Positions 11,301-23,339 of a stretch of 64,000 nt of DNA are shown one piece after another. Under the pieces are notes generated by a model. That model was not told the DNA's origin. It saw only the letters and a list, made by a program, of their open reading frames with translations, and did not search any database. This DNA is from Luzula sylvatica. Taxonomy: Eukaryota > Streptophyta > Magnoliopsida > Poales > Juncaceae. The stretch lies in the NCBI GenBank assembly GCA_946800325.1, contig OX326960.1, positions 10,018,893 to 10,082,892 of the forward strand, in the 5' to 3' direction. Numbering within the stretch: the stretch's first letter is position 1; every line of letters begins with the position of its first letter. A program made the translations under genes and the position numbers.

Positions 11301-12230
11301 TAGCATTTCATCTTCTTCTTTTTGATATTTTTCGACGAATAAAATCATCCATTTTGGTAGATTTGTATTGAGAGAGATTGAACTTTGAAGAATGTAGATG
11401 TTTTCTAAAAATGAAAAAGCTATGATTTGATTTTATAATGATTGTAACATATTCACCAACCGCTATTTTTTTTTAACTTACTCCCCAACGACTTTTTTTG
11501 AATTTAGTATCCAATGGTTTGTTTTTTTTTTAACTTATTCTCCAATGAATAGTTGTATTGAAAAAATAATATTCTCTAAATATTGGTTGTATTAAAAAAA
11601 ATATTTTCTAAAAGTTAATTGTATTAAAACAATATTCTCTAAAAAAATTCAACGACTAGTTGTATTAATAATTAATTTTTTACAACTAGTTTTTAAATCA
11701 TTTTTTATATTTATAGTTTTCTGTGATTTCATCAAACATTTTTTTGTCATAGTTTACAAAACTTCCAGTTAGTGTTGTAATCGTAGTTTCTTAATTTACA
11801 TTATTAGCTTCCTGCAAGTAGTAGTTTTCTGCAACTATACAAACTGCGCTAGCAAACACGTCCTTAGAGTAGTCGTGTTATAATCATTTATGTTTTGACA
11901 TTTGTTTCCAATAAAACTTATTTATCAATGATAAATATTTATATTTATTTTTAGAAGCATCTTTTGACCATTCCACTATTTGCGATAGAGGTCTTTTCAT
12001 TTGATCTTGCCCATTATATCATCTTTGAACAAGTTTCATTTGAGGTTTATTGTTTGATTACTTTTTAAGTGTCATTGTTGGAGATCTTTCCAAAGAATTC
12101 TAGTTTTATTCAGATTAATTCCCTTCCCAAATTAGTTTTGCATTTCTTTTGAAAGGAATATCAAATCGGTATTCAGTCATTTTATAAATAAGAAAATAAA
12201 AAATATTTACATTGTAAGGATTAATTGTCT
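11301..12230. other. AT-rich DNA, probable remains of PIF/Harbinger element
   Basis: No gene is seen. The segment near 11780-11860 (TGCAACTATACAAACTGCGCTAGCAAACACG-like) resembles sequence near 47280-47330, indicating a shared repeat end. The ACTAGTTGTATT-type words repeated at 11560-11700 look like internal repeats of the same element. Confidence 0.4.
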
Positions 12231-13130
12231 TGTTGGGTACCGACACCGCTATCGAGTCCCACACAGTGGAATGACAGGCCCGGTCCGAGCCAATCCTGAA
12301 GACCACACAGGCGACTTCGAGAATACGAATCTATGCAACTACAACTACAACTATTATAGAACGTCTTACCACGTGAAATTGATCACAGAGAAGGGTTGAC
12401 ACGCTTTGTTGTTGCTTTTCTTGCTGCTCCAATCCTCGGTAACACGTGCGTCCCACGCCCACACGATTCGACACCGTCGATGAAGCTTCGCCTTATCGTA
12501 TACAACCGGAACCGTTCCAGTTAAGATCCGATCTTGTTATTTCTTGATCTCCTTGAATCACAATGAAAGATCTCAGTTGAGATCTCTCTACCCGTATCCA
12601 CCGCGAGTTTCGTCTCTCGGTTACGCGCAAATTTCCCTAGCAAATTTGCCGTAATCTTGCTTGATTCAATGAGAAAACCTTTCTCAAGTCTCTAATGGCT
12701 TCTCTCTTTTCTTGTTGCACAATTCTAAATATAGCCAGAATGAATTGAGAGAGAATAGGAAGGATCATACCATAATCACCTTCCATAAAATGAGGATTAA
12801 TAAGTAATATAAAATAAAACTGCCAACTCTGAATTCGGACTACAGTCCGTCATGACGAAGAAAATTGTTCGTCATGACGGACGTATCACATTTACCAAGA
12901 TAGGCGTTTTACCTATGGTCCGTCATGATGGATCAACCAGTCAGTCGTGACGTTATACTCATCGATTGGCTTCCATACTATTGTTCCGTCACGACGGACC
13001 ATATTGTCCGTAATGACGCACTGTACAATAAATGTCAGTTTTGCATAATTTCATTATCCATCCAATCGTTTCGACGAATGCATACGTTCATCTATCATTA
13101 TTTGTACAATTTTCTAGGTGATCTATAAGT
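12231..13130 (-). mobile_element. Third copia-like LTR with GTCCGTCATGACGGAC array
   Basis: It starts TGTTGGGTACC at 12231. The first ~170 bp match, in inverted orientation, the right end of the LTR at 7474-8288: both contain CTATCGAGTCCC, a GGCCCGGTCCGA-like run, an AGAATACGAAT-like run and AATTGATCAC. A minus-strand TATA-like run is at about 12723-12736. Six variants of the palindrome GTCCGTCATGACGGAC occur at 12847-13016. No primer site lies to the left, suggesting a solo LTR. The right end near 13130 is not defined by an inverted terminus. Confidence 0.6.
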
Positions 13131-13189
13131 ATTTCCTTCATATCTATATATCCTAACTAGTGCCCGTCCATTTCACTTTAGCTCTCGTT

Positions 13190-14330
13190 CATTGCGTTAA
13201 GTGGGGTTCCTCTCCATGTTATTAGCTCATCTCTTTCTCCCTCGGTCGTCGTAAACGGTGGCTTTGATTCTTGTCTAAAGATCCTTGCGTTTCTCTCTTT
13301 TCAAACATGCCACAATATAGATGTCCATGTCAATCCCACTCCTTTCGGCCTTCTTTTTGAACTTTCTTCCTATTCTCGTTCCATGTACCTTGTATGTTAT
13401 CTTTCGGGTGAAGTTGGTGTTCGTAATGGCTTGTACTCGAATGCTATTCCATACGTCCAATGTGTACGTACAATTTGTGAATAAATGTGTTGCCGTTTCG
13501 TCTTCACCAGACGTGTAGCATGTTGTGTCGTGAGGCCATCCTTTTTTTTAATTAACATATATGCTATGTTCAATCTCCGGAGCATTACTAACCATAGGAT
13601 GATTTTGACTTTAGATGAGATTTTCATTTTTCAAAGTCGAGATACTCATTCTTCTCTTACACGAGGATTTTGTAGGAATTGATACACCCTTTAGATGTTA
13701 GTTGTTCATCGAACGACCATTTGTATTTTATCAATCTTTCTTGTTCATTTTTTTCTATAGATGTTGGGTATGTGGATATCATATCTTTTATTTCTTTTAG
13801 GAAATAAGATATTGTTGATGTTGATAGATCCACAATATTCATTACATTTTCAATTTCATATAGAGAGGCTATTGTTTTGGTTCGTATATTATTTTTTCTT
13901 TATCAAATTTTCATAGACATTTGAGTAGTGGGGTTTCATTTTTTTTTACTTGCATATTTGTATGTCTAGCCCCCATTTTGCTTTGGTAGTGTGACTTTGG
14001 TCCAACTTACCAAATAATTTTCGAAATTGCATTTGTCATTTCATTTTGAAAGAAATGATCTTATTGTTTTATTTATCTTTTTAATTATCCATTTTGGTAA
14101 ATTGATAACTTGCCTACGGTGTGTCGGAACGGATGTCAAAGACGATTGTGCTAGTGTTAGCATACCTTCCAATGAAAATAATTTCTCTTTTCAAGAGGTT
14201 ACTTTAGCTTCTATTTTTTTTATTAGGGTAGTTACGTTATTTTTTTCGGTTTTGAGGAGGATAATGGGAGACCAATGTATTTGATCGGCATGTCTTGTTT
14301 TCCACATTAAAGTAGTTTTGCATATTTTTG
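13190..14330 (-). pseudogene. L1-type LINE ORF2 relic (RT thumb and zf-RVT)
   Basis: Read on the minus strand, fragments in changing frames follow the order of plant L1 ORF2. They are MPIKYIGLPLS (the Y-GLPL block after the RT core), a KEKLFSLEGMLTLAQSSL-type block, and a YKWSFDEQLTSKGCINSYK block. These are followed by SSKVKIILWLVMLRRL, then DETATHLFTNCTYTLDVWNS (the zinc-binding RVT block with its cysteine), then an ILWHVWKERN-like end. Several frameshifts and stops make it non-functional. The RT catalytic YADD region is not present. Only the 3' part survives, as expected from 5'-truncated L1 insertion. Confidence 0.8.
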
Positions 14331-14344
14331 TTCTTGCTTAATTT

Positions 14345-16374
14345 TTAATTACCATCCCTAATTGCAACATAACATTATGAGTTCTTTTTGTTTTTGCTAT
14401 TTTTTTTTCTTTTCTTTTTTCTGCGAGACTGGAAGATATAACTTCCAATAAAATTTACTTACTGATGTAAAAATATTTAGAGGGAAAAAAGATCCTCAAG
14501 CCAGGAAGAAAGTAATGCGCGTATGGTCTAATTGGGTCCAGCCATTCATGCACTCAACCTATGTAAAAATCAAATAATGAATTAAAAAACAAAGATTTTG
14601 TACCACAACTCGATTTAGGCCATTATGGCATGTCGGAGTAATGAAACAAAGTTCCAATGCATTCTTTTTATCTCCATTTCGGTGGGAAGGGGGAGGATGA
14701 TCTTCATTTACATGAAGCCCTTAATTGAAAACGAATACTTTAGAATATATTAATATTATTTTTACTTGTACAGGTAAAATTTATTTATATTTATAATTTT
14801 TAAATCATTAAAAATTTGTATAAAGTGAGTGTTTCATTATGAATTAGGTTTAATTGTAAATCTTGTACACGTTTTATGGCACGTCTGCTTGTAAGTTTTG
14901 AGCAATTATATTTGTTTTAAAATGTTTGCTTTTATTTTGTGTTTTAACATGAAAACATAAAAATTTCAAAGCAAATCTTATTGTTTTTATTGATATTGGA
15001 CATATTGTTATATATTGCTTTGTAGCGTCATATATTATAATGACAAATATAATTTAATTAAAACGTCTCTTTCTCTTCTCTCCGAGTAATTAGTTAGCAT
15101 ATCGATTTTCATCTTGTGGACTATTACCGTTGGGCGTCCGGTCTTGAGGGGGTCTAGTGGTTTATTTCTCCTATTGTTGTGAAGGCAAGATGTCTTTTAT
15201 TTGACCATATAAAATATTATGCGTGTATTGTCCATATTACTTGTGCGGAGAGTTTCTTCATAAAAAATTTCTAATATATTTTGGTCATGTATATTTCACA
15301 TTATCGTCAGTAATATTATGTCTCATTTTTGTTTATTCTTTTTTGGAATTATCTCTCCAGTTTTGCATCATTTTTTTTCTATGGAGTAATGTCCATGTAC
15401 TTGATATTCAATATTCAATATTCATTTGAATTGTTTGTCATATTTTCGTTGTGTATATTTTAATGAATGTATGTGTGTTTGGCTCGTTACTTGCTCGGCA
15501 GAAAACGCATCTAAACGATCCCACCCATCCTCTGATATGTAGCATATGTTTCACTAAAAATTCTTGCCTCTGGAACGGTCGAGAACATTGTATTTCATAA
15601 TCATATCAATAATTTAATACTTTTAATAAGTTTAAATTTCTCATGAAAAAAAAAAATCATCTAATTTTTTTTCAGAGAACCGAACGAAACTAGAGTAAAA
15701 TGACATCCTTATAATATTTCTTCTTTATTATTAAATACATAAATATATAAAATCCAATACAACTAAAAGAAATTCTGTCATGATCTTCGTTTCGAAAAAA
15801 AACATAAATCTTCACATTTTGAAAACTCCATCTTTCAAAACATTAGCGTAACTAGAGTTTCATTCAAAAGGTGAAACATCTCATTAAAAAAAACATTATT
15901 TATACAAATGATATATTTTAAATTTTAAATTTTTCTATCTTTCTTGGCTCTCCACTATATCTTCTTGACTCCCATAATTAGCTGCCTCCATTTTTTTTTA
16001 CAATGGAGGCGAGTTGAAAAAGAGACGAGCAAGCATTAGCGTATGCATGCACCTCTGCTCACTTTTGCAGTGCTTTCCGACGACTATGTTCATACACGAA
16101 CTCATCAGTTCATTTTATTTTATTTCAAACGTATAAAAAAATAGCCAACTTGTTGTGCTAAGAAGCATTAATTTACTTGTCTCAAAGTCGAAGACCGTAA
16201 ATTTATTTTCTTGAATAAATGACAGTGACATGAAAAACATTAATTTTTCATCATTTTTCTACACTTATATGGTAAATGGTAACAATTTGTTGAAGCCAAA
16301 GTAGCATTGTTTATTTGTTGGTCTCAAATTTAATGTGACCTGATTTTCTTTTATATAAGGATAAAAAAATATAA
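14345..16374. other. AT-rich intergenic DNA
   Basis: No gene or well-bounded element is supported. The stretch has poly-A/T tracts and isolated short frames without recognisable similarity. Confidence 0.5.
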
Positions 16375-16930
16375 GATAACGTTATTGTAAAAACTGACAT
16401 GATTGAACAAAAAACAGTTTCAAAAAAAAAAAAACTAATTATCATTTTATCCTCATTAATTCATGATAATTGTTATTTATTGTTTTGTACGAAAATATGA
16501 ATAGATAAATTTACTCTCATTTGCTCTCTTGATAGTGAATATTATAACACAAAATAAAATAGAATAAATGTACTCTTCAATCTTCAAAATTGTAGCTTCA
16601 AAAAAAAAAAATCTTCAAAATTGAAAAAAAAATATATTCGATCTACTTATTTGAAAACAAAAATTGCTAGCGAAAAATACCCAATTTAAAATCTGAAAAA
16701 TTATTATTTCAAATATATTGATTCAATAAAAATTGTGTTTTACGAATGAAGGAATTGTGATTTTATATACATGGAATATTATTTAGAATAATTTATGAAA
16801 TATAGTAATGTTAATAATAAGATCATTAAATTGAAATCATTATAAATGAGGATAAAATTGTCATTTCTTAAAAAAAAAAATTGAATTTGCTCTTTATTAA
16901 ATCATGTTAATTTTTACAATAACGTCATCC
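16375..16930. mobile_element. MITE with ~90-bp inverted ends (MULE-like)
   Basis: The left end GATAACGTTATTGTAAAAAC is matched, inverted, by the right end near 16893-16929 (GTTATTGTAAAAAT on the opposite strand). Similarity continues inward for about 90 bp, including ATCATTTTATCCTCATT. The flanks AAAATATAA and AAAATATAT could be a 9-bp target duplication with one mismatch, which would suggest a Mutator-like origin, although the AT-rich context weakens that point. Confidence 0.65.
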
Positions 16931-17013
16931 AAAATATATTTATTGCCGATAGTATATAAATCCTTCATTGCCTTAATTCACAAAAAACTTGCCTTTTTGT
17001 ATATAAACAGTTA

Positions 17014-17276
17014 GGGGGCTTCTATCATACACCCCTTTCCTTATCATACACCAATTTTCAAGGGTATTTGGAGTAATTATCCATTTATGAATATTTAAGG
17101 TAAGATATCAAATATATTTATCAACTAATGTTTAACTAAATTATAATTTTTTATTGTTCATTTAAATCAAAATTTCCATAAAAAAATAAATTTTATGATA
17201 CACCCTTTTACAAATATAATTAATTGTTAAAATATCCAAAATATCCTTTTAAAAGGATGTATGATAGAACTCCCCC
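17014..17276. mobile_element. MULE-type MITE, 263 bp, perfect 9-bp target duplication
   Basis: The ends GGGGGCTTCTATCATACACC and (inverted) GGGGGAGTTCTATCATACAT form ~25-bp terminal repeats. AAACAGTTA flanks both sides (17005-17013 and 17277-17285), a 9-bp duplication typical of Mutator-like elements. A second copy lies in intron 2 of the MADS-box gene at 36315-36574. Confidence 0.88.
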
Positions 17277-18655
17277 AAACAGTTAATACATATAAGCATG
17301 GAAGTTACCTTTCAGAAAAGATATAACCCCAAAATGATGTGCCTGTGTCATGACTCATGAGCTTGATTTTTTTAATTATAACTAATAGAGTAATAGGCAC
17401 ATTATAATTATAATCTCCCTAACATTGGTTGTAAAGTTTGAACTTACACCATCATATTGTCCCTATTATCCACTTTTTAATCTAATTAATCTATCTATTT
17501 GTAGGCAAGAATCATTTTTAACTAAGATAGCAAATGGATTGTCTCTTTCCTTCAATAAACTATAAGTTCATTGGTTTAAGAGTCAAAAGTTTATTTTTCT
17601 GTTAAAAGAGTCAAAAGTTTGAAAGCCTCCAAAGTCGGTATGGTATAATAAACAACAATTTTCAAATAACCCCTTCATTATTTTCTTTTCATTTTCTCTA
17701 TTTTCCAAGAAAAAAAAGAGTATCGTAAAATCGCCCCTTCAAAATATTCTTTACAATAAGTGACGATTTTTTGGGAGGGCCAAATAAAAGATAATTTTGA
17801 AATTACACTGCATAATCCTTTTAGGACGGCCAAACATTAAATTTTACACTGTTATACTAATAAAATACACTAAAACATTTAGTTATATACACTGTTCAGC
17901 AAAAATCCTGGAGGAGCAAGGTCCCTCCGGACCTCTATTAAGATCCGCTCATGTTTACAATATTATGCTCACTTATACACGAGTTAGTTTAGACAACATA
18001 GGTTTAATTTCATTTCAATTCGTCGACGATTCTTCAAATTGAAAACCTATAAGAATAGACTATTTAAATTCGAAACTAAAAAAGTTGTTCAAAAAAAATA
18101 CAAAATGATTATCTAATTTCTTCACTTTTTTTTCTATTGAACTGGGGCGAATATTTTAAATTTTCTAATTGAAGTATTGATATCTTATTATATGTCGTCA
18201 AATGTGTAAAGAAAATGATATGAAACATATTATCCATAACACTCGACAAGTATTTGTGATGTCAGACACCCACAAATTGGACAACCACTCGGCGACTACC
18301 CAGAGATTGAAGTGAATTTGTGATGACAAGTTAACGAGGGACAATTGTAAGAATATTGAAACAACATGATCTTAATATTGAAGGATCCAAAAAGAAAAGA
18401 AAAATGATTCGTTATTTCAATTTTTACATATAGGAGACAAGATTCACAAGAAGAGGGGCGGAGTAAGAAAAATGAAAGAATCCAAGAATTAGCGTCGTCT
18501 CTCCGATATAGGATTTGTTGCGGGTTTTTTTTTTATTAATTTTGAAAGAGTAAATAATATGATATGTTTTATTTTATTAGTTTTGAAAGAGTAAATACGT
18601 TATTTTTTCAGTAGACCGGAGTTTTCTCCATTTATTATTATTTTTTTTTTTTTAA

Positions 18656-18657
<2 letters not shown>
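17277..18657. other. AT-rich intergenic DNA
   Basis: No gene is supported. The short frame at 17797-18042 has no recognisable similarity and no gene-like context. A GGTCCCTCCGGACC palindrome lies near 17922-17935. Confidence 0.45.

Positions 18658-18715
<58 letters not shown>
18658..18715. repeat. (TA)n microsatellite
   Basis: This is a continuous TA dinucleotide run immediately left of the MITE at 18716. The run resumes on the far side at 19257-19292, so the MITE sits inside a TA tract. Confidence 0.95.
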
Positions 18716-18717
<2 letters not shown>

Positions 18718-19253
18718 GCTAGGTTCAATGGCCAACACCCTTGTTTTGCCAACTCGGCCAACAACGTTTATTTCTCACAATATATACATGAAAATAAAAA
18801 TCGAACCGCATAGATGTGATATACATCATTTGAGAATGTTATAGATTTAATTTCATGAAAAATAAATATTTTTATCATCTCCATCATGATACGTAAAGAT
18901 ATTGACGGATGACAATATTTACGACATTATTCATCATGAAATCAATTTTAAAATTTGAATTTTTTTCATTGGATTTAATTTAAATGATATAGATAGACTT
19001 AAGATTAATTTTTACAATGTTTCGACTTTTCTTTCATAGAAATCCAAAAAATTACCGAAATAGACGGTTGTGAAAATATGTTATCGGTTTTGTTAGATAG
19101 AAAAATGCAAATGAAACAAAATTTGTTCTACAACATATCTAAATGATATAGATTACATCTATACGGTTAAAATTTAATTTTCATTTATATAATTTGAGAA
19201 ATAAACGTTGTTGGCCGAGTTGGCCAAACAAGGGTGTTGGCCATTGAACATAG

Positions 19254-19256
<3 letters not shown>
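18716..19256. mobile_element. MITE with 61-bp inverted ends inside (TA)n
   Basis: The left end GGGCTAGGTTCAATGGCCAA and the inverted right end GGGCTATGTTCAATGGCCAA stay aligned for 61 bp with two mismatches, then with weaker similarity to about 105 bp. Both flanks are TA repeats, so the target duplication cannot be sized. The AT-rich 540-bp body has no coding capacity. Confidence 0.85.
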
Positions 19257-19309
<53 letters not shown>

Positions 19310-19310
19310 G
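19257..19310. repeat. (TA)n followed by (GA)n
   Basis: A TA run to about 19292 is followed by a GA run ending in a G tract. It separates two MITEs. Confidence 0.9.
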
Positions 19311-19312
19311 GG

Positions 19313-19517
19313 GGGAGGCTAAACTGCTTATTTAAGTACCAACATTTTGGTACTTAATGATTTTTCATCATTGGATTTGCATCGAGATTTTTGCATTTAA
19401 TGATGTGTACAAACTTTCATGATCATCATGAAAAAACACAAATCTCAATGCAAATTCAATGATGAAAAAGCATTAAGTACCAAAATAAATGGTACTTAAT
19501 TAAGTAGTTTAGCCTCC

Positions 19518-19518
<1 letters not shown>
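19313..19518. mobile_element. Micron-like MITE, 206 bp, within microsatellite DNA
   Basis: The ends GGGAGGCTAAACTGCTTA and (inverted) GGGAGGCTAAACTACTTA are near-perfect inverted repeats. Each arm also folds on itself (TTAAGTACC ... GGTACTTAA). A (TA)n tract follows on the right and TA/GA repeats precede it on the left. The internal block with TTTGCATCGAGATTT and its inverted partner AAATCTCAATGCAAATT is shared with the MITE at 46548-46765. Confidence 0.85.

Positions 19519-19548
<30 letters not shown>
19519..19548. repeat. (TA)n microsatellite
   Basis: A TA run directly abuts the right end of the MITE. Confidence 0.9.
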
Positions 19549-19883
19549 TGAAACATAAATAATATGATATTTTTGATTTTTAGATGGGTAAAAATGTAAA
19601 TCCCTAAAAAATAATATAGAAGGGCTGAGCCTCCTAATCCTAATACTGTGCTTCGTACACAGAAAACACTCAGAAACCACATGGCCTTTGCCACCCACTA
19701 CTCCCTCAATTTCAATCCTCCATTTATTTATGTTCTCACTTCTCATATACTCATCTCCACCATTCGATCCTTGCTTGATTTGTATAGATCGGGCCTCCAC
19801 TTTTTTCTTCAAATTAGCTTAACAAAATATAACTAATAATTAAGCATATGATCTTGACCGTCCAATCCATAGGTTAGAATCTT

Positions 19884-19933
19884 CCCAACTCTCTCTCCCT
19901 CTCTCCCTCTCTCTCTCTAGTCATACTATATAA
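19884..19933 (+). promoter_or_regulatory. Core promoter of the RING-H2 gene: CT tract plus TATA box
   Basis: A CT-rich tract at about 19890-19919 (repeated CTCTCTCCC) precedes TATATAA at 19927-19933, about 90 bp upstream of the start codon. The same arrangement is found at the other RING-H2 gene (55209-55251). Pyrimidine tracts next to the TATA box are common in plant promoters (known). Confidence 0.6.
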
Positions 19934-20020
19934 CAAACCAAACCCTCGACATTGGTTTCACCATTTTCACAGTCACTTCCTTGAACACATAAACACACCA
20001 CACACCCACAAGACCTGCAA

Positions 20021-20431
20021 ATGGGATTTCCATCCTTCTACTATAGTGTGATTCTCCCAAAGCCTTTAATAGTCGTCATCGAACTCTTGGACTGCATCCA
20101 ACAATGCATCTTCCTCTCTCTCCTCCATATCGGGTTATTACCCAACACATTAATTCAAGACCCGATCCATCATCGATCGGATCCTCTCGCTTCCGCCATT
20201 AAAACCGGGCTCCGAGTCGTCAAGTTATCAAGTTTCGCTCCCGATGAACAGGATTCCGTTTGCGCTGTTTGTTTGAGCAACCTTGAGGCCATGCATCAAG
20301 TGAGAAGATTGAGAAATTGCTCTCATTTATTTCACAAGGGTTGTATTGATAAATGGGTCGATTTAGGTCAAGTAACTTGTCCATTATGTAGGTCTCTCCT
20401 TCTGCCCGAAGGGCAAATATGTCATTCATAG
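20021..20431 (+). CDS. RING-H2 E3 ubiquitin ligase, BRH1-like
   Basis: This intronless 136-residue protein starts MGFPSFYYSVILPKPLIVV. A hydrophobic N-terminal segment (about residues 5-45) probably anchors it to membrane. The RING-H2 domain at about residues 80-123 has the spacing C-AVC-(13)-LRNCSHLFHKGC-(10)-CPLC, with all eight metal ligands present. Such proteins act as ubiquitin E3 ligases by binding an E2 enzyme (known). The MGFP start, hydrophobic stretch and C-terminal RING fit the small plant family that includes the brassinosteroid-responsive RING-H2 protein BRH1. A related gene lies at 54676-55137. Start choice is supported by the TATA box and A-rich leader just upstream. The substrate is unknown. 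Confidence 0.9.
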   Translation: MGFPSFYYSVILPKPLIVVIELLDCIQQCIFLSLLHIGLLPNTLIQDPIHHRSDPLASAIKTGLRVVKLSSFAPDEQDSVCAVCLSNLEAMHQVRRLRNCSHLFHKGCIDKWVDLGQVTCPLCRSLLLPEGQICHS

Positions 20432-20459
20432 TAATTGGTCTTAGGATTTTTTTTCTTCT

Positions 20460-21920
20460 CATAGTTCTTTTTTACAAAAAAAAATCATATGATTTTTATG
20501 AAAATATTGTTAAGAGAGATTTTTTTCCAAGTAATTCTATCATCTCCTTCCTATTTTGATTGGGGAGAAGAGAAGAGAAGAGAAGAGAAGAGAGAGTATT
20601 TATTTTTCTTATTTATTTTCTCAAGGTACATTAATAGTTTGTTTGAGTTAGGTCAAGTCACTTGCTCTTAAATTGTGTGGGTACCTCCTAATGTCCAATA
20701 ACATGATAGGATAAGATAATTAGATAAGAGATGGTACAGACCCCAACAGCAAGAAAGTCAGGACTCGTTTATGTAAAAATAATTTCACTGGGTCGGATAG
20801 GTTTATAATTACAAGTGTGAAATGTTATAATGTCTTCAATTTAATATGTGATTAATTGGAGTAAAAATGATTTATTTCAGTAATTAACATTCCAATTAAC
20901 AATTAATTAATATTTAATTTAATATATAAATATCAGTACATGTTAATGTATAAATATCAATACATATTAATCACGTCAATAAACCATTCTTAATAAGAAA
21001 CATGAAGAACATTTGAGTGAGAGAGGGAGCACCGTATGTAACTCTTTTATGAAATATATATTTATTTCTTTTAAAAATATGCACGATGCTTTCACTCCGA
21101 GGCACGTATGAAATTATGATTCTAAAATGCGAGTCAAGAGATTCACACAGACTTGTGTGAACTACGGTTATTTTATTAATTATGGATAGTTAATTCCAGT
21201 CAAATCTTTGGGCTCGAAATTTAGGGTGGGAATATTGAGTTTTGATGCAGTAAAATAAGAATTTCATATTTGGATGCTACCTAAACAATTAGTAGTTCAA
21301 TGTTGTGAATAAGGTGGAGCTTAGCGTGGTGATTATTTTTTATAACGATAAGAATTAACATGTGTTGTAGCAAGAGCTATAGCAAATACTGTTTACCGCT
21401 CAAAATAATTAAATATTAGTATGTAATAAAAAAATAACTTTTTACATAACAAATATTCATATTAAACATCTCAAATATAAATTAAAAAAAATAATTAACA
21501 AAATATTTGCAAATGAGTATCTCCAAAAATTCAAAACATCTCAATCTAAATATGAGATGTTTATTTATTTATTTATCAACAAAAAATAATTTTAATTATT
21601 ATAACTTTCATGAAATAATTTTTTAATTAAATTCATTTGATTTTTTATAAGTCTATCTAAAAATATTTTATTTATATATAGCGGACTACAAATTTGCATC
21701 GCGGAGCGTCTTGCCTATAAAATAAGCTATACCGATGTAGAGTACCGTTTAGCGAAGCTGCAACCATAGTAATTATGTATATCTTCGCCTTCCTGTTGAG
21801 TTTTATGCAACCTGAAAATACCAAAATAATTTTATTATTCACTAGATTGTTGTCACAATACGAATACACTAGTATTTCTTTTATCTCTCTAATTTTATCA
21901 TACATATATATCTATATATC
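20460..21920. other. AT-rich DNA downstream of the RING gene
   Basis: Nothing coding is supported. A short (AGAGA)n tract lies at 20567-20592. The segment near 20636-20680 contains GAGTTAGGTCAAGTCACTTG followed by CTCTTAAATTGTGTGGGTA. It resembles the RING gene's own coding stretch near 20365-20395 (GATTTAGGTCAAGTAACTTG), so it looks like a small decayed partial duplicate of the gene's 3' end. Confidence 0.4.
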
Positions 21921-23339
21921 TATGTTGCACGGATACGGGTATCGTATTCGATACGATACGGATACGGCGATACGACAATTTTCAAAAAATCACGAATATG
22001 AATACGGCTAAATAATTATTATTTTAATATATTTATATTGTATACAATTAATGTAATAAATATCAAAAATAGGGTTTTGATATTTGTAGATTATTATTCC
22101 TAAAAGTTTAGAATATAAGACCCACATTATAAAATATAAATTTTCCAACGATCAAAATCGAGTTCTTATGTGTCAAAGTTTTCGAAATGGTATAACCGTA
22201 ATTACATATTTATGGGTTATTTAAATAAATATATTATAGGGTCTTATTTGCATAATAATCAAACTATAAATTTACCAACCCCCTTATTTTTGACCCATCT
22301 TTATGCAATCTCCTCATGCCACATCATCACAACTCATGTCACATCATCACAATTATTTGAACCATTAGATTAGGATATGTGGCAACATATGAACCATAGA
22401 TTAACATTTGATTTTGTGTGATTATGTTTTATTTGTAGATATTTATGTGTCCCTTATTTTACACATAGTTTTAAGCAATTTTAGAAGGCCACATCACCTT
22501 ACACTGATGACATGTCAAAATATTATTTGTTAGGTTCATGTTGAACCAGTTGTATTTGATTTTGAAAATTTTCACAATATGTTACATGATCAATTGTGAA
22601 TACAAATAGAATGTGAAGAGTTTAAATATCTAACAATAATAAATTAATATATAATATCATAAAACATACATCAAATATTGTTAGTATTTTCATAATATAA
22701 TTCAAAAAATTAAGAAATATATTCGCTTGAATTTTATCTTTATTTTGAGATCCATATTATCATATATTCAATATTTTTCTCTAACTTAAAATTATGAAAA
22801 TAATTATGTAAAAAAAGATATAAAAATAAATATAATTACATTAATGATTTGTAATCCTAATTATTATTATTTTTAAAAATATAATTGAAAAAAATTTCAT
22901 ATCCTAATTATTATTATTATTTTTAAAACAATTATGTTATATTTGTGTTTTTACTTAAAACAGTTTCATATTAATCTTAAAAAAAATAATGAAAGATATT
23001 TATTTACTAAACACAAATAATTTATTTAACTTATATAATATTTTTCAAAAATAAACATGAAACATAAAATTTATGAGACACAAATAAATTTTTTTAACTT
23101 TTACAATGTTATTATTCTTAATTTTATATGAAAATTTAAAATATCATATGGTTTTGATTTTTTTTTATGTAACGCATGTTGTTTTATTATGTTATAGTGA
23201 TATTTATTCTTTTTTGTACGTGTTGCATTAAAGTACTAAATAAATATTTCGCAATGTGTCATATTCATAAATAATACAATAATTATGTAACGCATGATAT
23301 TTATTTTCATAAAGTCTTATATTTGATACCGAAAAATAA

